DNA of 22,335 nucleotides, taken from contig CAYJKJ010000028.1 in NCBI GenBank assembly GCA_964370715.1, positions 1-22,335 on the forward strand, given 5' to 3'. The notes beneath the pieces are model-generated. The model saw only the letters and a program-made list of their open reading frames with translations, was not told the origin of the DNA and ran no database searches. Shown here piece by piece: positions 1-6,484 of the stretch (positions are counted from its first letter, which is position 1; each line of letters begins with the position of its first letter). The DNA comes from CAYJAY01 sp964370715. Lineage in GTDB: Bacteria > Bacillota > Clostridia > Oscillospirales > Ruminococcaceae. Both the position numbers and the translations under genes were made by a program.

Positions 1-4
1 GCAC

Positions 5-40
5 TAAAAAACAACCGGTAGCTTAACTGCCACCGATTGT
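5..40 (-). terminator. Rho-independent terminator downstream of tRNA-Thr
   Basis: On the minus strand a 12-bp stem (plus-strand arms 11-22 and 29-40, six-base loop) pairs completely if two G-U wobbles are allowed. It is followed at once by a run of six U (plus-strand A6-A11). It lies about 90 bases downstream of the minus-strand tRNA and is the better-formed of the two hairpins in that direction. Confidence 0.75.
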
Positions 41-86
41 CTCAGTTCCTTTTTATGGGTTTTACCCCAACACTTGACAAAGAGCC

Positions 87-129
87 AACAAACACCGCAA
101 ACTATCAAAAGTCTGCGGTGTTTGTTTTT
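87..129 (+). terminator. Second hairpin terminator, best read on the plus strand
   Basis: A perfect 13-bp stem (arms 87-99 and 114-126, loop 14 bases) runs into five T at 125-129 on the plus strand, as expected for a terminator of a gene entering from the left edge. On the minus strand the same stem follows the tRNA but lacks a good U run, so it may only help 3' end formation there. Confidence 0.55.
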
Positions 130-131
130 GG

Positions 132-204
132 AGCTTGTGGACGGATTCGAACCCCCGACCTGCTGATTACAAATCAGCTGCTCTACCAGCTGAGCTACAC
201 AAGC
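132..204 (-). tRNA. tRNA-Thr (anticodon TGT)
   Basis: Read on the minus strand, this 73-base segment folds as a cloverleaf. The acceptor arms are GCTTGTG (204-198) and CACAAGC (139-133), with discriminator U at 132. The D arm reads TAGCTCAGCTGGTAGAGC. The anticodon stem GCTGA/TCAGC encloses loop TTTGTAA, giving anticodon TGT, which reads ACA threonine codons. The T arm carries the canonical GGTTCGAATCC. No CCA is encoded after the discriminator. The promoter at 228-256 and terminator at 5-40 suggest a single-gene transcript. Confidence 0.97.
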
Positions 205-227
205 ACACGTTTTTACCACGCTATATT

Positions 228-256
228 ATTTTATAGAAGTTTATGCGATTTGTCAA
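228..256 (-). promoter_or_regulatory. Promoter of tRNA-Thr
   Basis: On the minus strand a perfect TTGACA (256-251) is followed after 17 bases by TAAAAT (233-228). The inferred start near 221 lies about 17 bases before the mature tRNA 5' end at 204, a normal leader for RNase P processing. Confidence 0.85.
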
Positions 257-413
257 CACTAATTTCAAAAAAAACTTCAAATGGTGAATTTTTCATGCAT
301 TTTGAGATAACAATAAAATAAATTAGATTTAAATAAACAAAACCCCAAAACTTGAAAACCACTCAAACAACAGCGCTTGAGTTTAAAATATTGGCAGAAA
401 GGACCAACCCCAT

Positions 414-1304
414 ATGAAACGTCAAAATCAAATAAGAAAAATTTTTGTACGAGATTTTTGCAAAGGTTTTTTTATAACGCTCGCCGTTTTAATTCCGGTC
501 TATCTCGCAGTTTATACGGTAAGGTTAAACAGCTACACCAAAACCGAGATAGTTCCAAACGTTGTCCCGGGGGGCGCTGAACCCTCTGAAAACATTCCTG
601 TTGCACAAAACTATAACCTTTTGGTTGTAGCAGAAAACGAAGACAACCAACCCCAAGAAGTTTTGCTTTTGGGGTTTGATGCCGAAAACGGCATGATTAA
701 AGCGGCTTCGTTTCCGGTTAACACTGTTTTGCTTTTAAACCAAACACCCTATACCATCGAAGAAATCGAAAGGCAACTGGGCGCAATGGCGATTAAGCAA
801 GCTTTAACCGAAACATTTTTAATAGATGTTGGCGGTTATGTTTCGCTAGACTTTGATTCGTTTTTATATGCCCTGGATTTTTTCGGTCGGTTCGATTTTA
901 ACGCAACCGAAACCATTGAATACACCTCCGCAAACGGAACAACGGAATATTCGCTTCCAAAAGGTCTAAATAGCATCTCGGCAAATGATGTTATCAATAT
1001 ATTAAAGTATAATCGTTATCAAGATATCGAGAGACTTATGCTTTCGGAACAACTGGCAAGTTCCTTTTTCATGTCGATATCAAGCGACAGCTTTGCTCAA
1101 ACTGCTGTTCGTATATACGAAAAAAGGTGCAACTATTTTTCCTCCGACATAAGCGCAGTCGGGATGGATATTATGGCAAAATCAATCGAACAAGCCGCCT
1201 TCTCCGGCGTGTTTAAAACGGTCCGAATTCCGGGCAACTTCATCGAAGGCCGCTATGAACTCGGCGAAAGTTCTATTGAACAAATGGGCGAGAACTTCGG
1301 CTAA
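414..1304 (+). CDS. LytR-CpsA-Psr (LCP)-like membrane protein, probably degenerate
   Basis: The 296-residue protein has a short basic cytoplasmic N-terminus, one membrane segment (about 19-37) and an extracellular domain. LCP proteins attach glycopolymers from undecaprenyl carriers to peptidoglycan. LCP-like features are the strand VLLLGFDAENGMIKAASFP (83-101), the GGYVSLDFDSFLYALDFFG stretch (140-158) resembling the family's 'VDFxxFxxLVDxLGGV', and KYNRYQDIERL (198-208) resembling 'YVRxRxxxxDxxR'. The usual S-I-P-R-D-T segment reads S-F-P-V-N-T here, so the first catalytic arginine and the adjacent aspartate are missing. The family's long insert is also reduced. AAAGGA at 398-403 precedes the ATG by 10 bases. 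It converges with pilT, leaving nine bases between the stops. A structural or regulatory pseudo-enzyme is an inference; the family call is moderate. Confidence 0.6.
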   Translation: MKRQNQIRKIFVRDFCKGFFITLAVLIPVYLAVYTVRLNSYTKTEIVPNVVPGGAEPSENIPVAQNYNLLVVAENEDNQPQEVLLLGFDAENGMIKAASFPVNTVLLLNQTPYTIEEIERQLGAMAIKQALTETFLIDVGGYVSLDFDSFLYALDFFGRFDFNATETIEYTSANGTTEYSLPKGLNSISANDVINILKYNRYQDIERLMLSEQLASSFFMSISSDSFAQTAVRIYEKRCNYFSSDISAVGMDIMAKSIEQAAFSGVFKTVRIPGNFIEGRYELGESSIEQMGENFG

Positions 1305-1313
1305 AAACAATCG

Positions 1314-2417
1314 CTATTTATTTTTCTTATAAAGTATGCGAGATCTAACGTTTGAAACTTGTTGTTCGCCCAAACGATGCATTATATATGATGGGGTTAA
1401 GCTATGGATCTTTGCTTGTTCCTTTGTTATTCTTCCGGCAGAATAAAGCGCAAGAATGCTGTTATCCATGCTTATCATACCCTCCGACCCACTCGCTTGA
1501 ATAACCGAATTAATCTGGTGCGTTCTACCTTCACGAATGAGGGTTCTTATCGCTCCGTTGCAATGCATAATCTCGAAAACAGGGGCTATCTTTCCGTCGG
1601 TTGTCGGGATAAGTTGTTGGCAAACTATCGTTCGTAGTATCATCGACAACTGCATTCTAACTTGGTTTTGTTGGTTTGCGGGGAACGAATCAACAAGGCG
1701 GTCGATTGAGTTTGCGGCTCCCAGCGTATGCAGTGCCGAAAAAACAAGATGCCCCGTTTCGGAAGCTGTTAGCGCAATGTTTATCGTCGCTTGGTCACGA
1801 AGCTCACCTATCAAGATGACATCGGGGCTTTGCCTTAGCGCCGCTCTTAGCGCAACGGGATAGTCGCCGGTGTCTAGCGATATCTCACGTTGGCTAACGA
1901 TGCTCTTTATATGGCGATGGAGATGTTCTATCGGGTCTTCAAGCGTTATAATGTGTGATGTTCGGTTGTTGTTGATGTAGTCTAGAATACAAGTTAACGT
2001 CGTTGTCTTACCGCTACTCGAAGTTCCCGTAACCAAAACAAGCCCGCCTTGAAGTTCACCAAGCTTTAACACATCTTCCGGAATTCCGATTTCGGAAGCT
2101 TTGGGCAACGAAAACGCTATAACACGGATAACGGCGGCAAAAGAACCACGTTGAACGTATGCATTAACACGAAAACGAGAAAACTTAAGCGAAAACGAAA
2201 AATCGTCGTCAAAGTTACGAAGCAGATTTTTTGTGTCTCGTCTCGCAAGTTCGTATAGTTGCATAACAAGGGTTTGCGTGTCTTCCGGCATAAGCACTTC
2301 TTCGTCGAAACTGTCGACCTGTTTGTTTATCTTAAAACTAATAGGTCGCCCTGCTATGATAAAAACATCAACAGCATTTTTTTCAACTAGAGTTCTAAGT
2401 ATTTCCTTCATATCCAT
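1314..2417 (-). CDS. pilT: PilT-type twitching/retraction ATPase
   Basis: A hexameric P-loop ATPase of the PilT/VirB11 family, expected on the cytoplasmic face of the pilus machine to power pilin disassembly. In the 367-residue numbering used here: Walker A GTSSSGKTT (131-139), Asp box ITLEDPIE (157-164), Walker B VILIGELRD (200-208), His box TGHLVFSALHT (221-231) and the PilT-typical AIRTLIREGR (289-298). These favour PilT over the assembly ATPase PilB, as does the absence of PilB's long N-terminal domain and tetracysteine site. I chose ATG 2417, giving the family-like start MDMKEILRTLVEKNAVD preceded by GGAAAAAGG. An in-frame GTG at 2474 adds 19 residues, overlaps the upstream gene by 22 bases and has no ribosome site. 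It is the last gene of the pilus-like cluster, about 35 bases after its neighbour. Confidence 0.9.
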   Translation of the reverse strand: MDMKEILRTLVEKNAVDVFIIAGRPISFKINKQVDSFDEEVLMPEDTQTLVMQLYELARRDTKNLLRNFDDDFSFSLKFSRFRVNAYVQRGSFAAVIRVIAFSLPKASEIGIPEDVLKLGELQGGLVLVTGTSSSGKTTTLTCILDYINNNRTSHIITLEDPIEHLHRHIKSIVSQREISLDTGDYPVALRAALRQSPDVILIGELRDQATINIALTASETGHLVFSALHTLGAANSIDRLVDSFPANQQNQVRMQLSMILRTIVCQQLIPTTDGKIAPVFEIMHCNGAIRTLIREGRTHQINSVIQASGSEGMISMDNSILALYSAGRITKEQAKIHSLTPSYIMHRLGEQQVSNVRSRILYKKNK

Positions 2418-2452
2418 AATATTAAAAACCTTTTTCCGTTTTATTTGTTTAT

Positions 2453-2899
2453 CTATTTTATTATTGCTTGCCACGAATGGCGAACAAGTGGTTTTGTTAT
2501 ATCGCTTGGAACAAAAATCTCGACGGCGAGAATCTTATCATCATTGATTGAGATATCATACACAACGACAACCCCATCGTTAGTTATGTCGGTAACAGAA
2601 AAGCCGTGGTCGTCAATCATTTTGCTAAGGCCATAACTCAATGGTTGATCGGTATTTTGTTCCGACATTTCGCTTTCAAAGAATAATGTTCTTGAATTTG
2701 CAAGTTCCGATAGTTTATGTTCTGCGAGGTAATCTGCTTGATAATACACCTCGACCGATTGTGCGGTTTTTTTAGAAAGTTCAAGGTCGTTTCTGGCGCT
2801 TGAAACGATGAGGGTTGAAAACGAGGTTAAAAGCAACATTGTGAAAAACGTTATCAACGAGGCTAGACCTATCGTTATTACAGAACGGTTTTTATTCAT
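2453..2899 (-). CDS. Small single-span membrane protein of the pilus-like cluster
   Basis: A 148-residue protein with a short basic N-terminus, a hydrophobic segment at about 8-33, a mostly helical stretch (about 38-70) and a predicted beta-rich tail. This is the architecture of a minor pilin or pseudopilin. It lacks the G-F-T-L-x-E prepilin peptidase motif, so it may stay membrane-anchored, or act like PilX/PulK-type accessory proteins, which are often divergent. AAAGG nine bases before the ATG is a good ribosome site. It begins five bases after its upstream neighbour and lies directly before pilT. No specific function can be assigned from sequence alone. Confidence 0.75.
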   Translation of the reverse strand: MNKNRSVITIGLASLITFFTMLLLTSFSTLIVSSARNDLELSKKTAQSVEVYYQADYLAEHKLSELANSRTLFFESEMSEQNTDQPLSYGLSKMIDDHGFSVTDITNDGVVVVYDISINDDKILAVEIFVPSDITKPLVRHSWQAIIK

Positions 2900-2904
2900 C
2901 TGTT

Positions 2905-3330
2905 CTAGCCTTTCTCAAAAAAATTTGCTACCGAGAGCATATAGATAACCCCTATCTCTGCGATAACTTCTATATCAGCATAGCTCATGTTGTTGTCGTG
3001 GGTAACAACCGTTTTAACGATGTAGCCCTGTTCAACCGCAGTTTCGGTTCTTTGCCAACTAATATCATAATAGAGATAAAGCGTGTCGTTTGAAAGCTCT
3101 GAATTTGTCAACGTTTTAAATTTTTCTATATCGCCATCCGAAGCTTTAAAGGTTTCCGCTATCGTTTGAGAGATAAGCGCTGAATGCGAAAGGTCGGTGC
3201 TTTGCTTGCTCAACACAGTTCCGTATATAAAAAGACCAATGCAAACCGCAGCAGCAATAGTAAAAAACAAACAGTTAACCGTTAGCTCTATCAAAAAATA
3301 CTTGGAACGGTTATTTTCGGTTTTCATCAA
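2905..3330 (-). CDS. Small pseudopilin-like membrane protein
   Basis: A 141-residue protein with residues 1-10 polar, a membrane helix at about 13-39 that includes a glutamate at position 15 (YFLIELTVNCLFF), then a soluble domain of about 100 residues. A glutamate near the start of a long hydrophobic helix is reminiscent of the E5 of type IV pilins, but no glycine cleavage site precedes it. Its start overlaps the stop of the upstream DUF4860-like gene by four bases, which implies translational coupling. I infer a minor-pilin or assembly role from position only. Confidence 0.75.
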   Translation of the reverse strand: MMKTENNRSKYFLIELTVNCLFFTIAAAVCIGLFIYGTVLSKQSTDLSHSALISQTIAETFKASDGDIEKFKTLTNSELSNDTLYLYYDISWQRTETAVEQGYIVKTVVTHDNNMSYADIEVIAEIGVIYMLSVANFFEKG

Positions 3331-3818
3331 GCCCCTCCCTTGCCAAAAGCTTCGAGATATATATTTGAACTGAACTTGTTTCCTTCGATGTCCGAAATGT
3401 CGATAGCGAGAAGATTATCATCTATAAAAGAAATATCAATTCTTGAAAGCGGAATGATTTTTTGCCCTATATTGTGTTGAACCTCCATGTCGTCTGAGAG
3501 CAAAACTTCCTTTAAATATCCATCTTCGACATATATCCATGTTTTATATGTAGTTCCGTCATAATCTTTTGAAACAACCAAGGCATCCGATTGGGCGGTT
3601 GCGCCAACCTCGACCCCACCCTCGATCTCGCCTTGTCGAACTTTTTCGGTTATATACAAAACAGTTGTTCGAAACGTGTAGTTAAACTCGGTGTTTTCAA
3701 CATTTTGTTGGTAGACCTTCGCTCCCAGAATCGTTAAAAACAATGCACATAACGTGTAGAACCCAAACAATCCCAAGACAAATATAATTTCGGAAGATTT
3801 TCCTTTTTGAAATTCCAT
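3327..3818 (-). CDS. DUF4860-like membrane protein
   Basis: A 163-residue protein with one membrane helix at 10-33 followed by YQQNVENTEFNYTFRTT, VLYITEKVRQGEIEGG, a DALVV strand and TYKTWIYVEDGYLKEVLL. This order (helix, 'YxxxKVRQ', short acidic turn, then 'YxTxIYxxDGxLxE') is what I recall of DUF4860. That family occurs in Clostridia next to type II secretion/type IV pilus genes and has no known biochemical role. A strong GGGAGGG lies 14 bases before ATG 3818, slightly far. The 73-base gap upstream (3819-3891) is the largest within the cluster and contains only a weak A/T hairpin. It overlaps the next gene by four bases. Confidence 0.7.
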   Translation of the reverse strand: MEFQKGKSSEIIFVLGLFGFYTLCALFLTILGAKVYQQNVENTEFNYTFRTTVLYITEKVRQGEIEGGVEVGATAQSDALVVSKDYDGTTYKTWIYVEDGYLKEVLLSDDMEVQHNIGQKIIPLSRIDISFIDDNLLAIDISDIEGNKFSSNIYLEAFGKGGA

Positions 3819-3891
3819 ATAGTTTTATCGATCCCTCCCTTAGCTTGGGTCGTTGCGCATTTTAAAATTTGAAAAATTTTCGCTTATAGCT

Positions 3892-4239
3892 CTACATATT
3901 ATTTTTCAAAAACACCGATGTCTGAGGCAAAAGGTTGTCGCCCAAATTTTCATAATGAACAACGAAAGTGTCGCTGTTATAACTAAATCCATAGTTTTCA
4001 ATCAAAACATTAAGCGAGGCGGGATATTCCCCCTCTAACGCATAATGTTGGATAGTCATACGCATGAGACCCGATTCCAAAACATCGAGTTGTTGCAAAG
4101 CTATGTCTTTCGAAATGTCATCTATAGCCGCATAAAAATAATAGATAATCATAAGAAAAACAATTATATATATCAATGGACCTATCTTTGAAATAAATCC
4201 GGTTGATTTTTTTAAATAGTATAAAATATTTTCTTTCAT
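3892..4239 (-). CDS. Short membrane protein co-encoded with PilC
   Basis: A 115-residue protein with a membrane helix at about 20-38 and a small extracytoplasmic domain holding HYALEGEYPASLNVLIENYGF (65-85) and DNLLPQTSVF (101-110). The 'ALEGxYPxSLxxLxxxYG' pattern is one I recognise from uncharacterised Clostridia proteins sitting beside PilC-type genes. It also resembles the beta-region entry of pilin-like proteins, where a conserved G-x-Y/W-P follows the N-terminal helix. It starts four bases after the pilC stop with only a weak ribosome site, so translation is probably coupled. Function unknown. Confidence 0.75.
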   Translation of the reverse strand: MKENILYYLKKSTGFISKIGPLIYIIVFLMIIYYFYAAIDDISKDIALQQLDVLESGLMRMTIQHYALEGEYPASLNVLIENYGFSYNSDTFVVHYENLGDNLLPQTSVFLKNNM

Positions 4240-4243
4240 AGCG

Positions 4244-5302
4244 TTACATACTCGATAGAATGCTAGTTAGCGGAAGCATGACCGATATCATAACCATACC
4301 AACCAATATACAAAGGATAGCAACAATCGAAGGCTCTACTATCGAGAGCAGTTTTTGGATATGTCGCTCGGTTTCGTCGTAGTAGCTGTCGGCAACGCTC
4401 ATTAGCATCTCGGCGGAAGACCCGCTCCGCATTCCGGCAACTATTATGCTGTTGTAGGAAGGATCAAAAATCTTGCTGTCGATGATAGCTTCGGTTAGCC
4501 CTTCCCCTCTTTCAACAAGCGAAATAATTCTTTCGATACGTCGCTGTGAACCGGTGCCTTTAACTATTATTATAGCAAACTCAAGTGCATTTAAGATATC
4601 AAGGCCGCTTTCAAGCATGAGCGACATTCCAAAAGCAAAATGGTTTGCGTTTTCATAATCCGAAAGTTTTTTTGTTATGGGGGATCTTTCAAACATCATC
4701 GAAAGAAACGCCCTGCCTTTTCTTGTCACCTTAAGCAAAACAAAGATGAGAACAAAAACAAGAATAACCACAAGAAAAACTATTCCATAGTCGTTTAAAA
4801 CATTTCCTATGTCTAGCAAAAACACCGATATAGGGTTAAGCGCTAGCCCCAATTGGCTAAACACCTGTTCAAACACCGGCATAACCTGCGTTAGAAGCAC
4901 AAATATAACAGCAAACACCATCGTCGCCATCGCAAGAGGATAGACAACGACCGAACGAATCGCCCTTGAAACCTTGTCTTTTCCGAGATAGTATTGCGTT
5001 AATGCGTTATAGACATTTTCAAGGCTACCCGTTTGTTCGCCAACCTCAATCATTCCGCAAGCATAATCGGGAAAAGCTTCCGTTTCAAGCATTGCCTCCG
5101 AAAAGATAGCGCCATTAACTACCTGTTCCGAAAGATGGTGGATAAGGTTTTTTTCGTTGGGGGACGAAGCGTTCGCCGAGATTATCTGAACGCTTTCCCA
5201 CGTTGCAAGACCACTTTTTGAAAGCACCGAAAGTTGTTCAAAAATTCTTGCAAGCTCCAAAGACGAAAGTTTTTTGAAGTTACCCTTTTTATTATTTCTC
5301 AT
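4244..5302 (-). CDS. pilC: PilC/GspF-family inner-membrane platform protein
   Basis: The 352-residue protein carries two tandem T2SSF domains (about 15-135 and 215-340), each with the family helical repeat: IEVGEQTGSLE at 85-95 and VAGMRSGSSAEML at 288-300. Membrane segments lie at about 117-140, 158-190 and 322-348. PilC/GspF proteins form the inner-membrane platform that couples the cytoplasmic ATPases to pilin extraction and insertion. It is somewhat shorter than the roughly 400-residue PilC of Proteobacteria, which is usual for Bacillota. It lies 27 bases downstream of the transglutaminase-like lipoprotein, with no promoter or terminator visible between them, and four bases upstream of the 115-residue protein. 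Confidence 0.92.
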   Translation of the reverse strand: MRNNKKGNFKKLSSLELARIFEQLSVLSKSGLATWESVQIISANASSPNEKNLIHHLSEQVVNGAIFSEAMLETEAFPDYACGMIEVGEQTGSLENVYNALTQYYLGKDKVSRAIRSVVVYPLAMATMVFAVIFVLLTQVMPVFEQVFSQLGLALNPISVFLLDIGNVLNDYGIVFLVVILVFVLIFVLLKVTRKGRAFLSMMFERSPITKKLSDYENANHFAFGMSLMLESGLDILNALEFAIIIVKGTGSQRRIERIISLVERGEGLTEAIIDSKIFDPSYNSIIVAGMRSGSSAEMLMSVADSYYDETERHIQKLLSIVEPSIVAILCILVGMVMISVMLPLTSILSSM

Positions 5303-5329
5303 TCTTAATAGGTTCCAATCATGTTTCTA

Positions 5330-6232
5330 TTAATAAAAATACATTGCGTTGTAGTTTGTTCCGTCTCCGATATATTGGTATATGTCGGGGTTTTCGTTGT
5401 TTGTCGAAGCGAATGTTGGATCAAGCCGAACCCAATGTTCACCGTCGAACTCGATCATATCGTTTATCCAGCCCGTTTCTTCGGTGTAGACGCTAAGCCA
5501 AGCATGGTATGTTTCGCCGGCATATCCTATAACCAACTGGGTCGGAATGCCCTGAACACGAAGCATCGAGGTCATAACTGCGGCATAATCGAAACAAAGA
5601 CCTTTTTTTAGCTCCAAAGTTTCATCAACTTTCGGGATATAAAACGTGTCGATAGTGTCGGCTTTTTCATAATCATACGCAATGTTTTCAACTACATATT
5701 CATAAACCGATGTAACAACATCAAGGTCGTCCGAAGCGCCCGTTGCCAGTTGTTCAGACAGCGGAACTATCGCAGAGGTTGGAACAAATCCAACATATTG
5801 GCTGGGATGTAGGAAGGGGGAAAACTCCGTTTCGAGAGCAACTTCAAACGAAACACTGTCGACAACCGCATAGGAATTTCCCGAAATATTTTCGTTAACC
5901 ACAAATGTGTAGTTGCCGCTTCCGAGAGACAAAGGGAACGCCTCAAAGGCTCCCGATTGGTCAAGGTCGTATGTATAAACGGGTCCGCCATCTTTGTTAA
6001 CTTGAAGTTTAATCTTTGTTTTTTCGCCAACATATTTAACCATGACATATCCTTTTTGTTTGTTGGACATATCAACAATCGAAACGTTGCCGTTGAACAC
6101 ATCAACGCCGTCTGCCGTTGTTGTCAAAACAACCGGGGTAGGGTCTCGGTCGCCCGCCGGCTCGGAAAAAAAACAAGAAGTTAAACTTAATGAACAGATC
6201 AAGATTAAAATTATCGTAAAAGTTTTCGCCAT
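5330..6232 (-). CDS. Transglutaminase-like lipoprotein
   Basis: The 300-residue protein begins with a lipoprotein signal ending in lipobox L-T-S-C with Cys20, so it should be anchored outside the membrane. A beta-rich region (about 35-135) precedes a transglutaminase-like cysteine protease fold. Cys213 lies in KKGLCFDYA, His243 in YHAWLSVY and Asp271 in VRLDPTFAS, giving the expected Cys-His-Asp triad. Such domains act as proteases, amidases or cross-linking enzymes; the substrate cannot be told. The ATG is right for the signal peptide, but the best ribosome site (AGAGG) is 15 bases away, so translation may be weak. It heads the pilus-like cluster with a 27-base gap to pilC, which suggests a role in filament assembly, anchoring or processing (inference). 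Confidence 0.85.
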   Translation of the reverse strand: MAKTFTIILILICSLSLTSCFFSEPAGDRDPTPVVLTTTADGVDVFNGNVSIVDMSNKQKGYVMVKYVGEKTKIKLQVNKDGGPVYTYDLDQSGAFEAFPLSLGSGNYTFVVNENISGNSYAVVDSVSFEVALETEFSPFLHPSQYVGFVPTSAIVPLSEQLATGASDDLDVVTSVYEYVVENIAYDYEKADTIDTFYIPKVDETLELKKGLCFDYAAVMTSMLRVQGIPTQLVIGYAGETYHAWLSVYTEETGWINDMIEFDGEHWVRLDPTFASTNNENPDIYQYIGDGTNYNAMYFY

Positions 6233-6380
6233 GATATATTTATAATACCTCTTTCTTAATATAAATAATTATTCAATATGTATATTAACACATATCTATT
6301 AAATTTTAAATAACAAAAAGCATATTTTTCAACAAATTTTAATTGTTTTTTGTTTTTTAGAAAATTTTGGTTTTTTTGCT

Positions 6381-6410
6381 TTGTAGATGTTGTTTGATTT
6401 ATGTTATAAT
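6381..6410 (+). promoter_or_regulatory. Promoter of the GT-C-like membrane protein gene
   Basis: TTGTAG (6381-6386), an 18-base spacer and TATAAT (6405-6410) preceded by TGT form an extended -10 promoter. The start near 6417 gives a leader of about 68 bases, with GAGG at 6471-6474 ten bases before the ATG. The rest of 6233-6484, which must also hold the divergent promoter for the minus-strand pilus-like cluster, is very A/T-rich and I could not pick a convincing minus-strand promoter in it. Confidence 0.7.
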
Positions 6411-6484
6411 AACGTTAATCTGCTAGAGATTTATTTTAAAACAAAAGTATAGCTCACACATTATTTTTATGAGGATGGCTTTAA

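Noticed and set aside
37..321. A plus-strand open frame across the tRNA
   Set aside because: It reads through the complement of a canonical tRNA-Thr and a terminator hairpin, so it is not a gene.
361..382. A small inverted repeat (ACTCAA/TTGAGT) before the LCP-like gene
   Set aside because: Six pairs in an A/T-rich region with a ten-base loop is within chance, and no T run follows.
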